In this document: positions 48,023 through 57,764 of the stretch, one piece after another | How positions within the stretch are numbered: position 1 is the first letter of the stretch | How the letters are laid out: each line of letters starts with the position of its first letter | Source: Erythrobacter sp. EC-HK427 | GTDB lineage: Bacteria > Pseudomonadota > Alphaproteobacteria > Sphingomonadales > Sphingomonadaceae | Assembly: GCF_902498745.1 (NCBI RefSeq) | Contig: NZ_LR701479.1 | Span: 128,292-192,291 of the forward strand | DNA length: 64,000 nucleotides | Direction of reading: 5' to 3' | Position numbers and translations under genes: made by a program | The notes under the pieces: model-generated | Seen by the model: the letters and a program-made list of their open reading frames with translations, nothing else | What the model was told of the DNA's origin: nothing | The model's database searches: none

Positions 48023-48853
48023 ATGCGCACACGCAAAAGCATTTTCATCACCGGCGGCGGCAGCGGGATTGGCCGTGCCATGGCGCAGCATTTCGCCGCG
48101 CAGGGCTGGATGGTCGGCATTTCCGATCTCAACCAGCAGGGTATGGACGAAACCAAGGCCCTGCTGCCCGATGGCCAGTGCAAAACCTACAAATTCTCCG
48201 TCACCGATATCGCTGCATGGGACGATGCCCTCGCCGATTTCACCCGCATCACCGGCGGGAAGCTGAACGTCCTCGCCAACAATGCTGGCCTGCCGTCGGG
48301 TGGGCCGCTGACCGAAGTCACGCATGAGGAAATCGACCTGCTGATCGATGTGAACCTGCGCGCGCTGTTTTACGGCGCGAAGGCCGCCTTCCCTTATCTG
48401 AAAGCCGCTGCGCCCGATGCCTGCTTGCTCAACACCGCCAGCGCGGCGGCGATTTACGGCATGGCCAACCAGAGCGTCTATGGCGCGACCAAGGCGGGCG
48501 TGCGCAGCATGACCGAGAGCTTGGACGCAGAATGGTCAGCCTACGGGATCAAGGCGCGCTCGATCATGCCCAGCTTCATCGATACCCCGCTGCTGCAAAA
48601 CCCACCCAACCGCAGCCGCAACACGCCGATACGCGACTCGGTTATCAAGGCGGGCCTCGAATTCACGCCAGTAGAGGAAGTCGCGCAAGAAGCGTGGAAC
48701 GCGGTGCATGGCGACAAGGTGCACGTGCTCGTCGGCAAAACCGCGCGCAAGATGGGCTTTATCGGCAAATGGTTCCCCGGCAAACTGCGCCAGCGCGCCA
48801 AGACCCTGGCGCAGGCGCACGAAAAGAGCGAGGGGCGGCCGGCGAACGCTTAG
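48023..48853 (+). CDS. SDR family oxidoreductase (second of two paralogs)
   Basis: A 276-aa short-chain dehydrogenase clearly paralogous to the preceding gene: FITGGGSGIGRAMAQHF, NNAGLPSGGPLTEV, NTASAAAIYG, YGATKAGVRSMTESLDAEW, and PSFIDTPLL in the same places. GGAGGGCC precedes the ATG. It ends overlapping the convergent DUF1697 gene by 4 nt (stop codons interleaved). Tandem duplication is inferred; substrates unknown. Confidence 0.92.
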   Translation: MRTRKSIFITGGGSGIGRAMAQHFAAQGWMVGISDLNQQGMDETKALLPDGQCKTYKFSVTDIAAWDDALADFTRITGGKLNVLANNAGLPSGGPLTEVTHEEIDLLIDVNLRALFYGAKAAFPYLKAAAPDACLLNTASAAAIYGMANQSVYGATKAGVRSMTESLDAEWSAYGIKARSIMPSFIDTPLLQNPPNRSRNTPIRDSVIKAGLEFTPVEEVAQEAWNAVHGDKVHVLVGKTARKMGFIGKWFPGKLRQRAKTLAQAHEKSEGRPANA

Positions 48854-49356
48854 GGGGTAGCCGCCGCCATCGCCGCCAGCTTGCGCACGGTATTCATATT
48901 GCGCCCCGTGCACAGCTTTGCGCCCGGGACAACCAGCTTGGAACGCCCCATGCCGCTGGGGTGGTTGATGAAAATCTCCCGCTCGCCCAGCGCCAGTTCT
49001 TCGTCCGCCTGATGCCGCACGCCGTCCAGCGACGGCGCTCCATCGGTGAAGATCACCAGCAATTGACTGCCCACCGCATCGGGAAAGGGATTGCGCGCGA
49101 CAACCGCCGCCATCCCGGCTCCGGTGCGCAAAAGGATGGCGGGAGATGCGCCGAACTCTGCCTCAATCGCGCCGGTCAGCGTGGCCCGTACCGCCTCCGA
49201 ACCATCCGGCCCGGTGAACACCAGATTGCCGCTGGCGATATAGCTTTGCACATCGGCAAAGCCCGCCGCCGCGACCGCCGCGCGCAGGGGAGCCATCGCG
49301 ATTTTGCCCGTGCCGCCGACGTTCACCGCGCGCAGCAGCGCGACCCAGCGGGTCAT
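48850..49356 (-). CDS. DUF1697 domain protein
   Basis: A 168-aa soluble protein of the DUF1697 family. The N-terminus [20 protein letters not shown] and SYIASGNLVFTG are the family signatures, and AKLCTGRNMNTVRKLA is the usual C-terminal end. The ATG at 49356 overlaps the preceding stop (ATGA); the extension to 49554 is inside that gene. The biochemical role is not known. Confidence 0.92.
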   Translation of the reverse strand: MTRWVALLRAVNVGGTGKIAMAPLRAAVAAAGFADVQSYIASGNLVFTGPDGSEAVRATLTGAIEAEFGASPAILLRTGAGMAAVVARNPFPDAVGSQLLVIFTDGAPSLDGVRHQADEELALGEREIFINHPSGMGRSKLVVPGAKLCTGRNMNTVRKLAAMAAATP

Positions 49357-50510
49357 TCGGGCTCGATCATCGCGACCATCGACAGCCGCACCGCTTGCCC
49401 TTCCAGCGAGAGGAACGGCTGCGCTTCCTCCCATGGCAGCACAATGGTTTCCGCGCAGGCAGAGGCGACATGGGGCAGGATCGGAATCATCGCGACGCCT
49501 TCCCGCGCCAGCCCGACATTCCAGCTGCTTGCGGAAAGCTGCATCTCCTCGCACTCCGCGCCGATTGCCGATCCGGCATAGGGGCGCAGGGCATTGAGGA
49601 ACGGTTCGGTCGCAGTACGATAGACGTAGCTATCCACCCCGCTTTCAACCAGTTCGCTCGCCAGTGCCGCTTCGTTGAGCCAGCTTGCAGGATCGACCTC
49701 CTCGCCCGAATTGCGATCAAACACGCGCCGCTCGCTCCAATAGGATCCATGCGCACCGCCGCAATAGACCCCGTTCGATTCCAGCGCGACCAGCCAGCGA
49801 TAGGTCAGCAGTTCGGGTTGCAGATGGCGGCCATATTCGCCGTTCATCGCGCGGTCGGCCACCATTGCCAGACATTCGGCATGGGCGTCGCCCATATTGC
49901 CCGCAGGCAGAACCGCCCGCAGCGCAGCGTTGATGGAGTTGTCGTAATAGCGTTCGGGCGGAATGGTGAAGGTGCTGATCTGCACTGCGTCATATCCGCC
50001 AATCGCCTCCTCGCGCAGATGCTCAGGCGCAAGATAGGTATATTGCACGATGCTGGTGCCATCGAACACCGCCGCGTTCTGCGTAACAGTGCCCCCGCGC
50101 AAGCGGGGGGCCATAAAGGCCTCGCTCGAACACGGGCTCGCATATTCGTCGGCCAGCACAATTTCGCGGCGCTCCAGCCGGACGCGCTGCACCGCGTCGC
50201 CTTCGCGCCAACTGCCGAGCAGCGTATCGCCGGTGGCCTCGCCCAGCTGCCACATCGGCAAGAGCGAATCGTCCCTATCCGCAGCGCCCGCCCCCATCTG
50301 CCGCCAACCGCCGTCCTCTTCGATCAGCATGGTGAGGCGCATATCGTCCATGCGATAGAACACGCCATTGCCGTTGAAACAGGCGAGGATCGGGCTGTCA
50401 CCCAGCGTGCCTTCCCAAACGCCGTAGAGCGGCTCTTCCGCAGACTGCGCTGTTGCCGGAAGGCTCACAAAAGCGGCGATACCCAGCGTGGCCAGTCGCA
50501 GCGCGTTCAC
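49353..50510 (-). CDS. Secreted protein of unknown function (DUF3298-like C-terminus)
   Basis: A 385-aa exported protein. Signal peptide 1-22 (ending PATAQ). The second half (about 190-385) carries the pattern of DUF3298-type domains: [37 protein letters not shown], and [11 protein letters not shown] near the end. It shares the [14 protein letters not shown] type motif with the lipoprotein at 53433-54266. The GTG at 50510 overlaps the phhB stop (GTGA). Function unknown. Confidence 0.75.
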   Translation of the reverse strand: MNALRLATLGIAAFVSLPATAQSAEEPLYGVWEGTLGDSPILACFNGNGVFYRMDDMRLTMLIEEDGGWRQMGAGAADRDDSLLPMWQLGEATGDTLLGSWREGDAVQRVRLERREIVLADEYASPCSSEAFMAPRLRGGTVTQNAAVFDGTSIVQYTYLAPEHLREEAIGGYDAVQISTFTIPPERYYDNSINAALRAVLPAGNMGDAHAECLAMVADRAMNGEYGRHLQPELLTYRWLVALESNGVYCGGAHGSYWSERRVFDRNSGEEVDPASWLNEAALASELVESGVDSYVYRTATEPFLNALRPYAGSAIGAECEEMQLSASSWNVGLAREGVAMIPILPHVASACAETIVLPWEEAQPFLSLEGQAVRLSMVAMIEPE

Positions 50511-50800
50511 GCCAGAAGCTCCTCGATCGCGCGCGCCAGCTTCATGTCCCGCATGGAAAGCCCGCCCGCGTCATGCGTCGTCAGTTCGATCTGCACCTTG
50601 TTGTAAACATTCGACCATTCGGGATGATGATCGTGCTTTTCGGCGAGCAGCGCGACCTGCGCCATGAAGCCGAACGCCTGACTGAAATCGCCGAATTCGA
50701 ACGTGCGACCGATGGCATCGCCATCGCGGGTGAAAGCCCATCCGTCGAGCGCATCCACCAGCAATTCGGCCTCGCGCCTGCCCAAAGCTTCAACGGTCAT
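50507..50800 (-). CDS. phhB: Pterin-4a-carbinolamine dehydratase
   Basis: Recycles the pterin cofactor of aromatic amino acid hydroxylases by dehydrating 4a-hydroxytetrahydropterin. The 97-aa protein has [17 protein letters not shown] and [13 protein letters not shown], the catalytic His pair and Asp. The ATG at 50800 starts [14 protein letters not shown], as in the family; the in-frame extension to 50863 is rejected. No hydroxylase gene (phhA) is in the window. Confidence 0.95.
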   Translation of the reverse strand: MTVEALGRREAELLVDALDGWAFTRDGDAIGRTFEFGDFSQAFGFMAQVALLAEKHDHHPEWSNVYNKVQIELTTHDAGGLSMRDMKLARAIEELLA

Positions 50801-50853
50801 CCTGTGTCCCCCTGCTTGCGTGTTCGCCCCTTCATGCCCTAACGCTTCGCGCA

Positions 50854-51438
50854 ATGGAACCATGTCGATTAGCCGCGAGTGACCTTGCCTGCCGCCGCGG
50901 CGACCGCGTGCTGTTTTCCGGCCTCGCTTTCGCGCTGGAGACGGGCGAGGCCTGCCATGTGACGGGGCCGAACGGCATCGGGAAAAGCTCGCTGATCCGC
51001 ATTCTTTCAGGGCTTATGCGCCCCTTTGCGGGCGAAGTAACGCACACGGGCAGCATGGGCCTGGTGGACGAACGCCTTGCGCTGGACGAGCATTTGCCGC
51101 TGGGCAAGGCCTTGGGTTTTTGGGAGCGGATTGACCGGTGCAGCGATGCCAGCGGAGCCATCGCGGCGATGCAGATCGCGCATCTGCTCGATGTCCCGGT
51201 GCGCTATCTTTCCACCGGCCAGCGCAAGCGCGCGGCGATTGCGCGGCTGCTCAATAGCGGGCGGCGCATCTGGTTGCTGGACGAGCCGCTGAACGGCCTC
51301 GATACACAGGCCAAGGGCGCAGTCGAAGCACTGGTGGCACAGCATTGCGGCGGCGGCGGAATCGCGCTGGTGGCGAGCCATCAGGATTTTGCCGTGCCCG
51401 ATATCCGCAAGCTGCATCTGCCGGATTTCATCGCATGA
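50854..51438 (+). CDS. ccmA: Heme exporter ATP-binding subunit CcmA
   Basis: ABC ATPase of the cytochrome c maturation system I, working with CcmB/C to release holo-CcmE. The 194-aa protein has Walker [13 protein letters not shown], the signature [15 protein letters not shown] (variant of LSGGQ), Walker [13 protein letters not shown] and the switch His in VASHQDF. Its TGA overlaps the ccmB ATG (ATGA). It is divergent from phhB across 53 nt. Confidence 0.94.
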   Translation: MEPCRLAASDLACRRGDRVLFSGLAFALETGEACHVTGPNGIGKSSLIRILSGLMRPFAGEVTHTGSMGLVDERLALDEHLPLGKALGFWERIDRCSDASGAIAAMQIAHLLDVPVRYLSTGQRKRAAIARLLNSGRRIWLLDEPLNGLDTQAKGAVEALVAQHCGGGGIALVASHQDFAVPDIRKLHLPDFIA

Positions 51439-52097
51439 GCGTGGTGATGACTCTCCTCAAACGCGATCTGGCCGCGCTGATGCCGGGCAGTTCACGCGGC
51501 AATTCGCTGCTGCCGCTCCTTTTCTTCCTGGCGGTGGCGATGCTGTTTCCCTTTGCCGTGGGGCCGGATGCCGAGCTGCTTGGCGCAACGGGCGGCGGGA
51601 TGATCTGGGTGGCGGCGCTGCTCGCCGCGATCTTGCCCTTGGACCGTCTGCTCGCGCCCGATCTCGAAAGCGGGTTCTTCGATCAATGGGCACTGCGCGG
51701 GGTGACCGAGGAAGTGATCGTCGCCGTGCGCCTGCTCGCCCATTGGCTGAGCTTTGGCCCCTTCATCCTGCTCGCCAGCTTCCCCGCGAGCGCGCTGCTC
51801 GGCATCGATGGAGCTACCTTGCACACCGTCCTGCTCGGCCTGCTGGCGGGAACGCCGGGGCTGGCCGCGATCGGCATTATCATCAGCGCGGTGACCGTAG
51901 GCCTGCGCAGCGGCGGCGCGGCATTGTCCGGCCTGCTGATGATCCCGCTCGCCGTGCCGCTGCTAATTTTCGGCGCAGGCGCGCTCTCGACCGGCGGCGA
52001 AGGCGGGCTGGCGTTGACCGGAGCGATCAGCCTGGTGCTGGTGGCGATAGCACCCTTTGCCGGCGGCGCGGCAATCCGGGCGACGCGGGAGGGGTAA
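51435..52097 (+). CDS. ccmB: Heme exporter permease CcmB
   Basis: Membrane subunit of the CcmABCD heme-handling complex. The 220-aa protein starts [20 protein letters not shown] and has six predicted transmembrane helices; WVAALLAAILPLDRLLAPDL and GFFDQWALRG are family hallmarks. The frame to 51345 lies inside ccmA and is rejected. ccmC, D, E, F, G, H are not adjacent: the next gene is convergent. Confidence 0.94.
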   Translation: MSVVMTLLKRDLAALMPGSSRGNSLLPLLFFLAVAMLFPFAVGPDAELLGATGGGMIWVAALLAAILPLDRLLAPDLESGFFDQWALRGVTEEVIVAVRLLAHWLSFGPFILLASFPASALLGIDGATLHTVLLGLLAGTPGLAAIGIIISAVTVGLRSGGAALSGLLMIPLAVPLLIFGAGALSTGGEGGLALTGAISLVLVAIAPFAGGAAIRATREG

Positions 52098-52101
52098 GCC
52101 C

Positions 52102-52467
52102 CTACTCCACCGGCTGGTAATCCGCCCGCCGCAGGGTCAGCATATAATCGACCAGCAGCTCCACCTCGTCATCTACGAGATAGAAATCCATTTGTTCGGG
52201 GTAGTTGTGCGCCTCGGTCAGCCAGCTGGTCAGCGTTTCGCGGGTCAGGCCCGGCGTGTTGGCGATCACGGCCCATTCGGGCGCATTCGGGTTGGGCGAG
52301 AGGCCATAGGGTTCGACCGAGTGGCACTGCGAGCACGCCGCCTGCGCCAGCGCGTGCGCCTCGGTTCCGGCTTGCGGGTTCGCGGACGCGGCGGGGTCGG
52401 GCGCGGTGTGCTGGCACGCGGCGAGCAGCGCGGTGCAAGCGGCGATTAGCGCGATATTCCGGTGCAT
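52102..52467 (-). CDS. Small c-type cytochrome lipoprotein
   Basis: A 121-aa exported monoheme protein. Lipobox LLAAC at about residue 18 predicts lipid anchoring; the heme motif is CSQCH (near 48) and an axial Met may be in EQMDFY near 93. The C-terminal helix LVDYMLTLRRADY is typical of class I cytochromes. It needs the Ccm system, two genes of which converge on it 4 nt away. ATG 52467 is preferred over 52473 for spacing to GGGAG. Redox partner unknown. Confidence 0.88.
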   Translation of the reverse strand: MHRNIALIAACTALLAACQHTAPDPAASANPQAGTEAHALAQAACSQCHSVEPYGLSPNPNAPEWAVIANTPGLTRETLTSWLTEAHNYPEQMDFYLVDDEVELLVDYMLTLRRADYQPVE

Positions 52468-52535
52468 TGTCATTCTCCCTCACCCTGTTGGAAGGAGGCT
52501 ATAGCAGCAAATGGCCCGCGTGAATTTGCGCCAGA

Positions 52536-53363
52536 TCAAAAATAGGGCGGCTGGTGCAGTCCCTTGGGTGAAGCGGTGAAAATCTCCGCGCCGTCTTCGG
52601 TAATGCCGATCGAGTGTTCGAACTGCGCCGACAAGGACTTGTCGCGCGTCACCGCCGTCCAGCCGTCATTGAGCAGCTTTACGTGCGGGCGGCCCAGATT
52701 GATCATCGGTTCGATAGTCATGAACATGCCCGCTTTCAGCTCCGGCCCGGTGCCAGCGCGCGCGGCGTGGACGACTTCGGGCGCGTCGTGGAACAGGCGG
52801 CCAAGGCCGTGCCCGCAGAAATCGCGCACCACGCCATAACGGTGGCTTTCCGCGTGCCGCTGGATCGCCGCGCCGATATCGCCCAGCCGCGCGCCGGGGC
52901 GCACCTGCGCAATGCCCAGCATCAGGCATTCATACGTAACCTCCACCAGCTTCTTGGCCTTCAGCGAAGGCTCGCCGACAAAAAACATCCGGCTGGTATC
53001 GCCGTGCCAGCCATCCAAAAGCGGCGTCACGTCAATATTGACGATATCGCCATCCTTCAGCCGCTTGTCCGACGGGATGCCGTGGCACACCACATGGTTG
53101 ATCGAGATGCAGCAGCTATGCGTGTAGCCGCGATAGCCGAGCGTTGCGGGCACTGCGCCGCCATCCAGCGTCATTTCGCGCACCACGCGGTCAAGCTCTT
53201 CGGTGGAAACACCGGGCTCGACCCGCTGCGTCAATTCATCGAGGATCTGCGCGGCCAATTGCCCGGCCTTGCGCATCCCTTCAAAGCCTTCGGGCCCGTG
53301 GAGCTTGATGGTGCCGTCGCGATAGACCGAGGTGTCGGCGGTTACGTGCTGATATTGCGTCAT
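52536..53363 (-). CDS. map: Methionine aminopeptidase, type I
   Basis: Removes the N-terminal Met from new proteins with a dinuclear metal centre. The 275-aa protein shows the ligands in NIDVTPLLDGWHGDTSRMF (two Asp), GHGLGRLFHDAPEV (His), TIEPMINLG (Glu) and the final Glu in FEHSIGIT. Slightly longer than E. coli Map owing to an N-terminal extension (TVYRDGTIKLHGPEGFEGM). It lies 69 nt after the lipoprotein gene on the same strand. Confidence 0.97.
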   Translation of the reverse strand: MTQYQHVTADTSVYRDGTIKLHGPEGFEGMRKAGQLAAQILDELTQRVEPGVSTEELDRVVREMTLDGGAVPATLGYRGYTHSCCISINHVVCHGIPSDKRLKDGDIVNIDVTPLLDGWHGDTSRMFFVGEPSLKAKKLVEVTYECLMLGIAQVRPGARLGDIGAAIQRHAESHRYGVVRDFCGHGLGRLFHDAPEVVHAARAGTGPELKAGMFMTIEPMINLGRPHVKLLNDGWTAVTRDKSLSAQFEHSIGITEDGAEIFTASPKGLHQPPYF

Positions 53364-53432
53364 GCGCTGCCATATAGCGTCGAAACGGGCAAAATGCGAG
53401 GCAGGCTTTCGCCCCGCCGCTCACACTGTCCC

Positions 53433-54266
53433 TTACTCGGCAACCGCAAAGGCTGAACGATATTGTGGCTTCACCGCCGCCAGCACCGCTTCGTCCACCG
53501 GGAAGGTGAACTCATACGCGCCTTCGGCATAAGGCCCCGCGACATAGGGCGCGATCTGCACGCCGATCCGGTTGAAATTGCGGCGGTTGCTCGAACCAAG
53601 CAGGACATTGGTATCTTCCAGCGCCACGCAGTTCTGATAGGGATCGTCCGGTTGCGGCTCGACCGCATCGCCGCGCCGCTCCGCCCGCTCGGCGTTCAGT
53701 GCTTCGCACAAGCGGTCTCCCATTGCGCTATCGAGCGCCTCTGCGGAGGTAAACAGCGCCAGCGGTTCCAGCGCGCGCCGGTTCTCACGATCCCAGACAA
53801 TCGAATCGAAGCCGTAATTGGGATGCGCGCCGCCGTAATAGGTATCGAGCGCGGCGGAGAGGCTGAGCCAGCCGGGCAGTTGGGCCACGACTTCCCACAC
53901 CGTGCTGCTGGAATATTTGTTGAACGGAAAACCGTTGTCGCGCGCCTCGTCACGTCCTTCATTGGCCTCGCGCTCCAGCGTGGCGCGCTGGCGATCCATC
54001 CGTTCGTCGAGCCATGCGGCAAGGCCCGGCTCCTCGCCCGCTTCCTGCGGATAGGCGTATTCGAACAGGAAGGTGTCGGTTTCCTCGGTGATCTCACGCG
54101 CGCCGCCGGTTGGCGCATCGGGCGCGGGCGTGCCGCTGGCCGAAGCGCTGGCAGTGGGCGACGGCGTGGCCGAAGCCTCGGCCACCGGCTCTTCCCCGCC
54201 ACCCAATGCGTCGCAACCCGCCACAGCGAGCGCCGGAACCGCAAGGCACAGGAATCGTCGGATCAT
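53433..54266 (-). CDS. DUF4163/DUF3298 lipoprotein
   Basis: A 277-aa lipoprotein: signal MIRRFLCLAVPALAVAGCD with lipobox AVAGC, a Ser/Thr/Ala/Pro linker, then DUF4163 (FLFEYAYPQEAGEEPGLAAW) and DUF3298 (YYGGAHPNYGFDSIVWD, FPVDEAVLAAVKP). This two-domain unit also occurs in RsiV and PdaC-like envelope proteins. The ATG at 54266 was chosen for the signal peptide; the frame continues to 54305. It may be co-transcribed with map; divergent from the aminopeptidase. Confidence 0.88.
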   Translation of the reverse strand: MIRRFLCLAVPALAVAGCDALGGGEEPVAEASATPSPTASASASGTPAPDAPTGGAREITEETDTFLFEYAYPQEAGEEPGLAAWLDERMDRQRATLEREANEGRDEARDNGFPFNKYSSSTVWEVVAQLPGWLSLSAALDTYYGGAHPNYGFDSIVWDRENRRALEPLALFTSAEALDSAMGDRLCEALNAERAERRGDAVEPQPDDPYQNCVALEDTNVLLGSSNRRNFNRIGVQIAPYVAGPYAEGAYEFTFPVDEAVLAAVKPQYRSAFAVAE

Positions 54267-54315
54267 CACGCGAGCAGCCTTTCCAAACGCGAGCGAAAAC
54301 GGCAAGCGTTATTCT

Positions 54316-55710
54316 ATGAGCATTGCAACAGATCTGATCCAGCCGGACCGCGGGCAGGACGCCGTCGCCATCCATCTCGTCAACAAATCCGGGTTCGAGG
54401 AATTCGCCAAAGGCCTCTCCGGCCCGCAACGCGCGGCATTGGCGGCACAGAAGTTCAACGGCAGCGGCTATCAGGTGGGCATTGTGCCCGCCAAAAGCGC
54501 CGAAGACGACACCTGGTTTGCAGTCGGCGGCGTGGCCGATCCGGCGGAACTGTCCAGCTGGTGCCTTGCCAAGCTGGCGGAAGACTTGCCCGAAGGCACC
54601 TATCGTCTGCATGGCCGCCAGCCCGGCCCGGCCCTGTTCGGCTGGCAGAGCGCGCAATACCGCTTCACCCGCTACACCGACAACCCCGATGCCGAGGGAC
54701 CGCGTGTCCTGCTGACCGAGGATGTCGCCAAGATCGACCTCGCTGTTGCCGAGGCGCAGGCCTGCGCGCTGGTGGCGACGCTCGTCAACACGCCCGCCGA
54801 AGACATGGGCCCTGCCGCGCTGGAGGCCGAGGCGGAACGGATCGCCAAGGCGCACAAGGCAGAGCTTGAGGTCATTCGCGGCGATGCGCTCGAAACCGGC
54901 TTTCCCATGGTGCACATGGTGGGCCGCGCAGCCGCGCGCAGCCATGCGCCGCGGCTGATCCGCTTCACCTGGGGAAATCCGGCGCATCCCAAAGTGGCGA
55001 TTGTCGGCAAGGGCGTGTGTTTCGATTCGGGCGGGCTCGACATCAAACCGGCGAGCGGAATGCTGCTGATGAAGAAGGACATGGGCGGCGCTGCGCACGC
55101 GCTGGCATTGGCCGAGCTGGTCATGCAGGCGGGCCTCAAGCTGCATTTGCATTGCATCGTTCCGGCGGTGGAAAACGCGATTGCGGGCAACGCCTTCCGC
55201 CCCGGCGACGTGCTGAAAAGCCGCAAGGGGATCACCGTGGAAATCGGCAATACCGATGCCGAGGGTCGCCTCATCCTCGGCGATGCGCTGACGCTGGCGA
55301 GCGAGCACGAGCCCGAACTGGTGATCGACTTTGCTACGCTCACCGGAGCCGCCCGCGTGGCGGTGGGGCCGGATTTGCCCGCGCTCTTCACCCGCCGCGA
55401 CCAGACTGCCGAGCAACTGATCGCCGCAGGCAAAGCGCATGATGACGAGCCGTGGCGCCTGCCGATCTGGGAGCCGTATGGCGAATGGCTGAAATCGGAC
55501 ATCGCCGATATGAACAACACCCACACCAACGGCTTTGCCGGGGCCAGCGTTGCCGCGAGCTTCCTCGACCGGTTTGTGGGCGAAGACATTGACTGGGCGC
55601 ATTTCGATACCTTCGCCTGGCGGCCCGTGCCCAAGCCCGGCAGGCCCAAGGGCGGCGCGGCGCTGGGCCTGCGCGCGGCCTTCCATATGCTGCGTGGCCG
55701 CTACGGTTAA
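54316..55710 (+). CDS. pepA: Leucyl aminopeptidase (M17)
   Basis: Dizinc exopeptidase. The 464-aa protein has an N-terminal macro-like domain and a catalytic domain with GKGVCFDSGGLDIKP (Lys and Asp ligands), MKKDMGGAAHALALA, and NTDAEGRLILGDALTL (Asp, Glu ligands and Arg). It is the alphaproteobacterial short form. The ATG at 54316 gives MSIATDLIQPDRGQD; in-frame sequence back to 54073 is antisense to the lipoprotein gene and rejected. Confidence 0.95.
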   Translation: MSIATDLIQPDRGQDAVAIHLVNKSGFEEFAKGLSGPQRAALAAQKFNGSGYQVGIVPAKSAEDDTWFAVGGVADPAELSSWCLAKLAEDLPEGTYRLHGRQPGPALFGWQSAQYRFTRYTDNPDAEGPRVLLTEDVAKIDLAVAEAQACALVATLVNTPAEDMGPAALEAEAERIAKAHKAELEVIRGDALETGFPMVHMVGRAAARSHAPRLIRFTWGNPAHPKVAIVGKGVCFDSGGLDIKPASGMLLMKKDMGGAAHALALAELVMQAGLKLHLHCIVPAVENAIAGNAFRPGDVLKSRKGITVEIGNTDAEGRLILGDALTLASEHEPELVIDFATLTGAARVAVGPDLPALFTRRDQTAEQLIAAGKAHDDEPWRLPIWEPYGEWLKSDIADMNNTHTNGFAGASVAASFLDRFVGEDIDWAHFDTFAWRPVPKPGRPKGGAALGLRAAFHMLRGRYG

Positions 55711-55792
55711 CGCACCGCTGTTCGGGCAACTTGCCCAAAGCGCGTGACGCAGCTAAGCGCGCCACGTATTTTGCTGGAGAGGACATCTCGGG

Positions 55793-56152
55793 TTGCCATC
55801 GGGTGATGCAATAGAGGCGGGCAGTAAGCCGCAGGGGCCGTTTATCCTTGCGGGGCCTGTTGCGCGGCCCGATCCGGCATCGGTGCCCCTGCGCGGCGAT
55901 CTGGCGCATATCGCGCTCGCCGGACGCTATTTCGTGCCGCATTATGCCGTTCCCCAGCCGCGCACGGTGCTGCCCGGCGGCGCGCCGCTGCTGCGTGAAA
56001 ACCGGGATGGTGCAGAGGAATTGTGCGTGCTGATGGAAGGCGACAGTTTCGAAGTGCTCGATGTGACCGGCGATTGGGCCTGGGGCTGCCTCGGCGTAGA
56101 AGGGCCGGTCGGCTATGTCCGCGTGGGCCTGCTGGAACCGCTCATCGCATGA
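55793..56152 (+). CDS. Orphan SH3-domain protein (C40 peptidase N-terminal fragment)
   Basis: A 119-aa protein corresponding to the N-terminal SH3 module of NlpC/P60 (C40) peptidases that in related genomes follow the leucyl aminopeptidase gene (recalled). RGDLAHIALAGRYFVPHYAV, then LRENRDGAEELCVLMEGDSF, and GDWAWGCLGVEGPVGYV match that domain. The catalytic Cys-His domain is absent: the chain stops at VRVGLLEPLIA and argC begins at once (ATGA). The start is TTG at 55793, weakly supported. It may be a truncated remnant or an independent small protein. Confidence 0.72.
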   Translation: MPSGDAIEAGSKPQGPFILAGPVARPDPASVPLRGDLAHIALAGRYFVPHYAVPQPRTVLPGGAPLLRENRDGAEELCVLMEGDSFEVLDVTGDWAWGCLGVEGPVGYVRVGLLEPLIA

Positions 56153-57075
56153 CCTACACCGTTTTTATAGACGGCGCTGAAGGCACGACGGGCCTTGAAA
56201 TCGCGCAGCGGCTGGAAGGGCGCGCGGAGTTTGATATCATCCGCCTGTCCGATGCCGAGCGCAAGGATCCCGATTGCCGCCGCACGTCGCTCAATTTCGC
56301 CGATTTCGCCATTCTCTGCCTGCCCGATGATGCCGCGCGGGAAGCGGTGGCGATGCTGGATGCGGACAGTGGCACCCGCGTGATCGACGCGTCCACCGCG
56401 CACCGCACCGCGCCGGGCTGGATATACGGCTTCCCCGAACTGGTCGGGCCGAGCGTGGTGGCAGGCGCCAAGCGGGTCGCCAATCCCGGCTGCTACCCCA
56501 CCGGCTTCCTCGCTCTGCTCGCGCCGCTGGTGCGCGCCAAGCTGTTGCCGCGCGACTGGTCGTATTCGGTCAATGCGGTGTCGGGCTATTCGGGGGGCGG
56601 CAAAGGCCTGATCGCCCGCTTCGAGGAAGAAGGCGATATCGCCTTCCGCTCCTATGGCATGAGCCTTGATCACAAGCATCTGGCGGAAATGCAGAAAAAT
56701 GCCGGATTGCAGTATCCGCCGGTTTTCGCACCCGCCGTGGTGCCCGCCTTTCGCGGGATGCTGGTGGAAATACCGCTCGGCCTCTCCGCCATGCGCACGG
56801 CCGCTTCGGCAGACAAGTTGCGCGCCGAACTCGCCCGCTATTACGCCGATGCGCCGCTCGTCACCGTCCACGAAGACCGGCCCGCCGAACTGCTGCTGCG
56901 CGCGGACGAACCTGCTTCCGACCGGATCGACCTGTGGGTGATGGCGGACGAAGCGGGCACCAGTGCGCGGCTGGTGGCGCGGCTCGATAATCTCGGCAAA
57001 GGCGCAGCGGGTGCAGCGGTGCAATCGCTCAACCTGATGGCCGGATGCGATCCGCTGGCGGGCCTGCGGGTCTGA
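56149..57075 (+). CDS. argC: N-acetyl-gamma-glutamyl-phosphate reductase
   Basis: NADPH-dependent third step of arginine synthesis. The 308-aa protein is of the shorter class 2 type. It begins TYTVFIDGAEGTTGLEIAQR (Rossmann loop), has the catalytic Cys in RVANPGCYPTGFLAL and VSGYSGGGKGLI. The ATG at 56149 overlaps the preceding stop; the frame back to 56023 is rejected. No other arg gene is near. Confidence 0.95.
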   Translation: MTYTVFIDGAEGTTGLEIAQRLEGRAEFDIIRLSDAERKDPDCRRTSLNFADFAILCLPDDAAREAVAMLDADSGTRVIDASTAHRTAPGWIYGFPELVGPSVVAGAKRVANPGCYPTGFLALLAPLVRAKLLPRDWSYSVNAVSGYSGGGKGLIARFEEEGDIAFRSYGMSLDHKHLAEMQKNAGLQYPPVFAPAVVPAFRGMLVEIPLGLSAMRTAASADKLRAELARYYADAPLVTVHEDRPAELLLRADEPASDRIDLWVMADEAGTSARLVARLDNLGKGAAGAAVQSLNLMAGCDPLAGLRV

Positions 57076-57133
57076 TTTCCCGGCGCCTTTTTGCGCTCTA
57101 ACTGCCCAGCTTTTGGGCACGCCTGCCTCCTAA

Positions 57134-57706
<573 letters not shown>

Positions 57707-57764
57707 CCCGGCCTTCGCACACCCCCTTACCCAACACTAATTTACCTCAGGAGAACAATCCAAA

